From Axinella damicornis (lineage: Eukaryota; Porifera; Demospongiae; Axinellida; Axinellidae): DNA of 64,000 nt. The notes below the pieces were generated by a model. That model saw only the letters and a program-made list of their open reading frames with translations, was not told the DNA's origin and made no database searches. The translations under genes were made by a program, and so were the position numbers. Shown here in pieces: positions 23,701-32,700 of the stretch. Each line of letters begins with the position of its first letter. The stretch's first letter is position 1. Where the stretch lies: positions 5,867,399 to 5,931,398 of the forward strand of contig OZ007510.1 in NCBI GenBank assembly GCA_963931865.1, read 5' to 3'.

Positions 23701-26700
23701 TGCATTTGCAAATGTTACTTGCCTCCACTCCTTGTGCTGGATGCAGAGGTTATTGGGCGGTAGTGCAGGTTTCACATAACTACCTTTGCACCCAGCACAC
23801 CTGGCAATATTGCCAGAAATCAAATGCAATTTAAACGGTGTGAACGGTGTTGCACTGCCAGAGTTACCAGCAGCTGAATACAGTTGTTGCTGCATTGTTG
23901 GAGTTTGAGATACATGGACACCAGCACCAAATGTAGTTATATTATGACCGTTTCCAAATGCTGTTACACTTTGGCTGTTTCCAAATGCTGCAGCATTTTG
24001 ACATGGTATAGGCTGAGCCGGAAGGTAGGGAGGAGACTGTAATCCTGCAGCTGACGAAGATTGACCTTGAGAGATTGAGATATGAGGCACTTGCGGTTCT
24101 CTTTGCAGTGCCGGGGTACTTAGCGGAATTCTGGCTTCAGGGATTGTCATTTTAGCCTTCTTTCTAGGTGGTAGCGTGCCTTTTCGCCCCCGTCCTTTTG
24201 GCATGCCACCTAACCCCAATGCGGTCATATTCGGAACCTTCTTGGTCTTCTTGAAACTGTCCACAAATGCTGAAAGCCTACAGTGGAACTCGGCAACAGC
24301 TACACAGTGTGAGCAGATGCCAAAACTCTTAAAGTTGAGACAATCGTTATCACACGAAAATTTACCACCTTTGCCAGGTGACACTAGATGAGGCCGGCTT
24401 CCGCTTTTGCTCTCAACCATTCTGGATAATGCATCACAGCCAGGTGCAGGGACGATTTTATGAGGAACTGACAACAGTTGAGCCGCTTTCGTCCAGATTC
24501 CATCAAGAACAGGCCTTGGAGTTATGACATCATTGGAAAATGAATCTACAGCTACAGATAGCACCTGCTCTACTTCGTCTCGATTTGTACTTGTTACTGG
24601 GCGATCTTCTATCACCTCTGAAGGACGGCTAGAACTACAGCAAGGTGCACGGCTAGAACAAGGTGTAGTTGACTGCTGCTCACCAACAGCAGAAGATACG
24701 TCTCCAGAAGCAGCCAGAGTAGTTTGCCGCACCTTCTGTAGATGCTGATGGCGGCGTTCAGGAGTGAGATTGAACCACTTCCCTTCGTCCACTTCTAAAT
24801 ATTGATACTCTGATCGAAATCTGAACTTCCCTCGCCGACAAACTGCCCGCTCAAGTTCATGCTGCTGGTCATCCACCACGGAACAAAGTTTATCTATGAA
24901 CTTATGCAAGTCAGACTTTTTGTAGTCAACCTTTGACTTCAAAACAGAATTAATCGTTTCGCTGGCATTGGTCGTGAAAGCATCAGGTGGACTACCTAGG
25001 CCACAGAGCTCCCGCACTGGGGAAATGGCAGAGGTCTTGAAGTCCTCTGCCTTGTAGGCCAAGAACCAATCATGAAAATGAGCTACACTAGTACTTCCCA
25101 ACTGATCGCATTCTCTCTGGTCCCATACAGGCTTAAAGGCGGCAAGTTTGAGGTCAAAATCTTCTGCTGATTTGGCATCAATAAGGCCTTCAAGGTATAC
25201 ACTCCCACGTCGTCCTCCAAATATTTCGTCAAGAATTTTCCGCCTGTGTTCCACTGGGAAGTTCAAATCAAGGAGTTTCTGCTTTATGTTTCGACGCAAG
25301 TGGATAGCACACAGGAGATGGGTGGCAAACCCAAACTCATGAGCCATAGCATCTATCAGGGCAGTTTCCCCGTCTGTACCGAAAGCCTGAAGTCTCTCCA
25401 GTTGTGGGCATAATCCAACCAGTGTTGAAGCAAAGTAAAGAAAAGTACGAAAGTCCTTACGATAGTGGACCAGCACAGGTCCTAAAAGTAGGGGTGACTT
25501 TCCTGACCTCTGGGAGACGAGCAGTAGGTGGCGGTAAGTAATGGGTGTTACCTCAAAATCTCCGAGATTAAAGGTTGGATCAACGGTGACAATGCAGAAT
25601 TCTTCTGGGTTGGTTGAAAATTTGGACAGATCATGCAATTGAGAATCGGTTGCAAGCACAACAGCAGGATCAGGGGCAGCTTTTACATCTCTAACAAATT
25701 GGCCTGTACCATCTGAACACTTGCACCGTGTCATGACAACAAAAAGCTCATCATCTGCTCCACTTGTGCTGCTGGAAAGCTTTTTCTGGGAACGACGCAT
25801 ATTAGATACTTGACGCTCATCTCGAGGGAGCTTCCCGGGAGCACTAGCACTTTCCATGCCACCCATTACACTGGATACATGAGACACAGTTTCCTTAGGG
25901 CCATGGTCACGACAGTCGGATTTCATCTTCTGCATAGTGCTAGGCCAAGTGGGGTGAAATGGGGCTCGCGTTTTAGAGTTTCCATGCGCTAATGCTTTGG
26001 GAACACAGCCTTTCGGAAAGCGGTATGAAGCCAGGCACAAACGGTGAGAGTCACCCGATGAATCTGTAAGGAATATCATGTTACAATTGATGACGCAATG
26101 CATCGTTTGGCTTTATTCCTCTGCAATGATTACTATACCACAACAACAATTGGCAACTACACACACACACACTAGTCTCAGAACCACACCAAAAGGGGAG
26201 GGAGGGGGAGTAAGGTACAGTTGCTAACTTGCTATGTACACAGCTGTACCAGACTCCCCTTCCGCTTTGAGTCTGGTACTGCACACAAATGCGCACGCAC
26301 GCACACATAGACAAATACGCAGACACAGAAGAGATTTACATTTCACCAAACGTACCTGTGACAAAGGCCAACATCCGCTTGCATGAAGAATCTGAAGGAT
26401 GATAAGAATGAATCCTGCGCAGGTACTGAACATCCGAGGTAGTGCAATCTTTGTCAACCCGTTCAATTCGTACTTCCCCTTCATCAGCAAACCACGACCT
26501 GAAGGCAATTGTGTGGGATCCACTGTGACTCCACTTCCCAAAATTGTCCTTTTTAGCATCGTCTGGATGTGCCAGCTTATCCAGATCGAGTATGAATGTT
26601 GAACTCCCCGTGATATCGGTTGGACGCTGAGAGCACACCTTAGACTCATCAGGTTCAAGTAGCATATTTAAGATGCTTTCCACGCTATATTGACCGGAAG

Positions 26701-29700
26701 GGACATCATACACTGGACAGTCTGGGTTGTACATGGTAGGTACATCTTTATCATCCTCCTCTCTGTAGAACGGAACGGATGTAGCACATTTGAACACTGC
26801 ACTGGTGTGTAAACAGATAGGACTACCAACTAGCAAATGAAACAGACATTCCTACAGTTCTTTGGGGGGGGAGGGGGGGGGGGGGGGGGGGGGGCGGTGA
26901 CGTAAATATTTCATGATTGATGTATAATATTCCTGTTAATGGCATGACGGTTTTAATCACTGAAACATACCGTTCAAAAAGCTGTTTTCGACATGATGGC
27001 ACGGGAAGGGTACACTCGAAAGTCTCCAAGTCACTGCTTTTCCAGTTCGCTCTGCGAGTCACTCTCTGACAAAACGTCGTTCAGCACACGCCTGGAAATG
27101 ACAATGTCAAGGTCAACAGCTAGTCGTCAGATTGACAAGCTAGCTATATTTTATATGAATGAACAGAAAAAGCCAAATTCACCTGTATTCCCGCTTATTC
27201 TTTACTATTTTCACCGGGGACACCGCAGGCGACGAGGACTCGATATCGATGACAATGGGACTGTATTCCCGCTTATTCTTCACTATCTTCACCGGGGACA
27301 CCGCAGGCGACGAGGACTCGATATCGATGACAATGGGACTTGACTGGGTCATTAGCTACTGATTTCGAACTGGAAAAAGTCACAAACGTACTTCAACAGA
27401 TCAGACACTCCGATGCTCACAACAGCTACTCACTCCACGTGCTTGCGGCTCAGCGCTTTACGCTCAACATAAGCCGGCTGGCTATTTTTAGCAATTCCAT
27501 CCACCCCGCTTTTGGGTAGATCTATATCTATATTTAGCTTCGAAATGACGAGCGCAACTTTCTGTGAGTCCAGTCCCACAGTCCAGTCCCGAGTCCAGTC
27601 CCGAGTCCAGTCCACCGAATACAGACGGCCAGCCTTAGCTACAGTAAATCGGCTGCGATAGGCTGCGATACACTTTCATTGCACTACCCACATGGTTAAT
27701 TCACTCCTCTATTACATTCGAACATCTTTCCACCCCTGTTGAGATGTTGCATGTGTCAATAATATTATTCATCCCTGGCCGTCTATGGAACATTCACTGT
27801 TCTGTTCCATTTCAACTGAGCAGCCATTCTTGGTGAGAACAGAAATTCATACTGCATTAGCAGGGTGAGTGCTTCAATGGCATAGTTTTTGCCTTGAACA
27901 CACCGCTCCCTTCCTTGAAAAACTACGTCCCGTAGATCAATGCAAAGCAAAGTCAGGGTCTTCAAATGCATGTCCTCCCCGCCACGTCATCCAGGTACAG
28001 GGGCAGTTCGTCCATTGCAGTCTAGCAAGGATAGTGTCCATGAGGCGCTGGAATGTGTTGGGTGCTTTGCACAATCCAAAGGTATCACCTTGAACTCGAA
28101 CAGTCTGTCTGGTGTACAGAAGGCTGTCTTCTGGCGATCTAACTTCAACCTGCCAGTAGCCACTCAAGGGATCCAGGGTACTAAACCATTTTGAACCCGC
28201 AAGGGTGTCAAGGGTGTCGTCTACTCTCATGGTGGTGGGTAGGCATCCTTCCTTCTGACGGAGTTTATGTCACCTTACGGTATTCGATGCAGAACCTCGT
28301 CGACCCAATGATTCCTTCTTCCGCACAAGCACAATTGGTGAGGCCCACAGGGACAGTTTGTTGGTTGGATGACATCTCACCTCAGCATCTCTTTCAGCAG
28401 CTTCCCTTGTCTCCTGTCGCTTGGCTGGTGGTATCTGTCACACCTGCTGTCGAATGGGGCTGGACTCCCGGTGTTGATTTGGTGCTTGTTCGGCCAAGGT
28501 CCTCCTCAGCCATGGCAGCATGTTCCATCAGCGGGGCAAAGAGCTTCTCCTTGTCAGCCTCACTCAGGAATCCACCTATGCAGCTCCCCGCAAGTTTCCA
28601 TAAGACGCCTCTTGCAAACAAATTTGAATGTGCCAACACATGTACAATTAACTTCATGAAAATCGTTTATATTTAAATGGCGTTGGAGCAGTACTTGTAC
28701 TTCCGTTAGTGTCTTCTTTTATGATATCTTCTCTTGTTCCAGGTCCAGGGAATTCAATGGCTGGAGGCCTCTGGTGAGGCCTGGCAGAAATGCCTAGGCT
28801 CCATTGTCGCGATTTTTCATTCCCTTTTAGAGGGTGACAGGCTGGTCAGTCGATTTCAATAGCCAAACTGGAATGTTTGGTTTGGGGTTGCTGTCAATTT
28901 GGGGCTGGACTTGAATACATACAATTAACTTCATAAGAAGTCCTGAAAATCGTTTATATTTAAATGGTGTTCGAGCAGTACTTCTTTTAATCCGTTAGTG
29001 TCTTCTTTTATGATATCTTCTCTTGTCCCAGGTCCTGGAAACTCAATGGCTGGAGGCCTCTGGTGAGGCCTGGCAGAAATGCCTAGACCTAGACTCCTTT
29101 GTCTCGATTTTCATGCACTGGCTGCTTATCGTACGTGTAATACAGGACAGCTCTTGACTGTTACCATCTCTTCCAGCTCGATGGGTTTCTTGTAGGTGTG
29201 CCTTTGTGCTGTTGCATGTAGGTGGCCCCAGGCCCCCTGTGAATGGCCCTTCGGATGTCTGGGTAATTAAACCCCATCCTAAATGCTGTTGTTACAATCA
29301 TAAATTGTTCCTAAGTGGACCATATACTTCCATCAGTGAGTAAACATATCCATATCTAGTAAGCGATACTTCACTAAGTTGGGAGGTCGATCCAATCAGG
29401 TTGAACATTTCCTCTCCCAATGTAGTTATGTGACTGGCATCTTCATATCTCCGACTAAATGCCTATCCATGTTTGTCCTTTTACCGCCTTTTCCACCGAC
29501 GGTGCAAATGTCTGTTAATCCTGACTTTACTGTGACTGTGACAATACAACTGGCTTGTTCATGCCAAGAATGTGCCGGATATGACTTGTCTACAAGAAGT
29601 GTTTGTAGCTGTTGCTGTCAGTGCCATGAAATGGACCTCTTCAGGAATCAAGCTCCTAATTTCACCCTAATTGTGAATTCCTTGCAGAATCACTTCCCTC

Positions 29701-32700
29701 TACAATCAAGTAGACGTGTTTATTTGTTGAAAGTTAATAAGCAACAGTTCTGTATGAAATACTATTCACTACATCCAAACACAGTAGTTGCATTGTAGCA
29801 ACGTAACCGAGTAGAAGCAATTTGCTGCAAGTTCCTCGTTTATTCCACCGCATAATGTATGTCATGGTATTTTATTTTATGATACGATGTAATCGTATAT
29901 CATGACTGTCGCGGCATCCCTAATCCCTAACTATGGGAACAGTAGTGCAACTGTCAGTAGGATAAAGATTTGTATCACTCCACTTCAATTTTGATGCAGC
30001 CAGTTCAGGTGTGTCATCACTCCTTATATCTATCTTTGCCATTCTGGCACCCGAACCCAATTCCAAGACATGTTTGGCGACATCATCCACTAAAACGTAT
30101 GATAGTTCAGGTGTGCCATCTACAAGAGCCACTTCTTCACTCTTTGGCGAGGGCAGGAAGTGGAGCACTGGCGCCGCCTTGTGGAAGTGGTTTCCATGAG
30201 TTCCTTTACTGCTGCGTGATTCTTCTTGTGCTTGTTCAGACTTCAGGCTAGAAACTGCTTGCTGATGTTTAGTCTCGTGCCCAGGTCTGAGGGTCTGGGA
30301 ACAAGACTTGCTGATACTCTTCATCTGCGGTCTCCCCCCATGTTCAGCAGGTTCACGTCTCAAACACAATTCGATGGTGGTTGTTGACAGCCTTGTTTGG
30401 ACGCTCCTGGTTGCATGGGTGTTGGTTTTTCCCTTCCTTTCAGGCACTGTACTTCCGGTACATCTTCCTCGTCTTCGTCTTGACACACCAGCTGGGAGTA
30501 AAGAAATGACCTCCGATGAACCACGTGACTTGTAGTACTGATACGTTTTTTTCACGTGATTTGTAGTACAGTATTATCATTGTGTGAAATTACTCCCAGT
30601 GCATAATCTTGACAGTATAAGTTGTCCTTCTCAATGTGGACACGCTGTGCATGCCAGGGGCTAGCCTCGTTCCCAGGCTCTCTTCTCCCTTCCGAGAACG
30701 AGAGCCTGGGAACGAGGCTAGCCAGGGGCTGGTATGTTACTCACATCATGTGACATGTCATACAAACCCTGCATAAGTGTGCCACTTGCACTTGCTCATC
30801 TCTCCTGTATTCTGTTTTTCTTTGTGCAGCTGTGGAGACTTCCGTTTGCCCAGGTGTTCTTCGACTCTGATCCGGCCACCAGCAGCAGGGCAGAGCCACA
30901 GCAAGCGGAGGAGATGTCCCAGGCCATGATCAGGTGCGTGGACATGATGGAGGGTCGCTAGTTACACGCATACGTTGCATGTCTTTTGTTTTGTCTGTTT
31001 CATCTACCGTAGTCTCTCGAAAATACGCCCACCCTCGAAAATACGCCCACCCCCCTTTTTCGCGACAAGTTGTTGCAAAGGGTCATTTATTACTCGAAAG
31101 TAAGCCCACCCTATTAGCTCGAACAGGAAAAGCACTTGAATAGCTCCGGGAGAAGCACTGTCAAAGAGGTTGGACTAAGAATAGAAATGAAGGCTGGCTA
31201 TCGCGGTACTATTTGCAATGAATTTCATTATGTTGCATGCCATTGCATAATCAGCTGTGTACTGAATGCATGATATGAGACCGTGCACGCGCTGTGCATT
31301 GTCTTCGCGTGTGCAATCGCCTTAGCATAGCACTAGCAGCGCACTACGGGTTTCTAGGAAGCAGCAGCAGCAATCAGCAAGTCCCGAAGATAGTCTGCGC
31401 ACTCTACGTCATTCAAGCAGTCCTGCTGTGTCTTGTTTGCTGTTCCTGTAGCTACTCACACGAAGAGATCGTTCCTGCTCACCAAGAAACTCCGGGACTA
31501 GTAGTAGTTAAGCCTTGCTAGAATGACTGTTGCAGTATTGCACTCGTATACGCATGTACTTGGGTGGGCCTACTTTCGAATTGGGTGGGCCTACTTTCGA
31601 GTCAAGGGTGGGCCTATTTTCGGGAGAGGGGTCCTCGAAAATACGCCCATCCCCCTCTTTGAGCAGATTCTAAATTCATCGCCCATGGGCGTATTTTCGA
31701 GAGACTACGGTACTGTTGTTTTGTGTACTCCGTATTTGGTAGTAATAAGACCACACGCTCATGGTTTCCTTCTCACTCCCTGATGTGCCAATTTACTTTC
31801 CTTTCATCACCTCCCCTCCCTCCTCTCCCCCCTCCCTGCCCTCCCTTCACCTCCCCTCCCCTCCCCTCCCCTCCCCTCCCCTCTCTCCCCTCCCCTTCTG
31901 TCCTCTCCTTTCACCTTCCCTCCCTCCCCTCCTCTCTCCCCTCCTGTATCTCACCCACAGAGGTATGATGGATGAGAACAATGAGCAGTTTGTGGCGTAC
32001 TTCCTGCCCACCTCGGAGACTCTGACCAAGAGGAAGGATGACGAGGAGCAGAGTGTCAGCTACCAGGAGGGGGAGGAGTATGTGGAGCATGCACACTCAT
32101 TATTCCCGAGTAGCTTTGCTCGTTTTGCTCGCTCGGCTACAGCCCCTCATTTGCCTGCGAGAACTCTCACTTTCGCTCCTCCCCCCCCCCCCCCCCCCCC
32201 CCCCCCAATTGCATCTGCTGGTGAACCTAAAGGGTTCATGATTTCTCTTAATTTCCTGTTCTCCAGGTATGAGTACAAGCTCACTCGGGAGTATAACTGG
32301 AATGTCAAGAACAAAGCCAGCAAGGGATATGAGGTGAGGCTGAAGAAAGTTTCTTTTCTACGTACATTGTAAGTACATGTAGGGCCATATGGCAACCTAA
32401 TGAGTAAACTAACCAGTTAGGTTACAGTCGTGATCACTGTCGTCGTTCACTGACGCTTATGCCGGTATGCTGAAACTCACCATGCTGGTGAAGTTGTGAG
32501 CGTACTCCTCACGTGACGTGTGTTACTTGGAATTAGCTGTAACACTTAGCTTGCACTACCAGTGAATTGCAACCAGGGTTACCAGGAGTGTGGTTGCCCC
32601 TTGTTAGTATGCAGACTAAAATCTTTAGAGTTGCTCACACTGTGGCCCTTGTAAGCTGGTTGACTTTACACCAACTTTGGTGTGTCATATGAAGTTTGTG

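Larger units (their letters stand above)
22694..27630 (-). mobile_element. Complete autonomous MULE transposon
   Basis: Terminal inverted repeats of 82 bp at 22694-22775 and 27549-27630 are exact reverse complements. Each starts GGCCGTCTGTATTCGGTGGA, followed by three GGACTGGACTC-type tandem words. The 9-bp target duplication AGCCTTAGC lies at 22685-22693 and 27631-27639. The 4,937-bp interior encodes a four-exon transposase on the minus strand. It is inserted in a gypsy relic in Paf1 intron 8. Exact repeats and duplication with an open transposase suggest recent transposition. Confidence 0.93.

Noticed and set aside
23515..26103. MULE transposase as a single 862-aa frame starting at 26103
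   Set aside because: The first residues precede a good acceptor (TTACAG at 26064), and upstream exons join in phase, giving a longer protein.
26823..27062. Minus-strand frame of 79 aa as a transposase exon
   Set aside because: It has an upstream in-frame stop and a poly-Pro part from the G run; the alternative frame with donor at 27034 fits the phases better.
27937..28230. Gypsy RT as an active gene
   Set aside because: The YLDD block is in a different frame, and the element is split by the MULE.
31723..32372. 203-aa and related plus-strand frames around Paf1 exons 10 and 11
   Set aside because: They read through introns; the exon boundaries with GT-AG and phase agreement explain the conserved parts.
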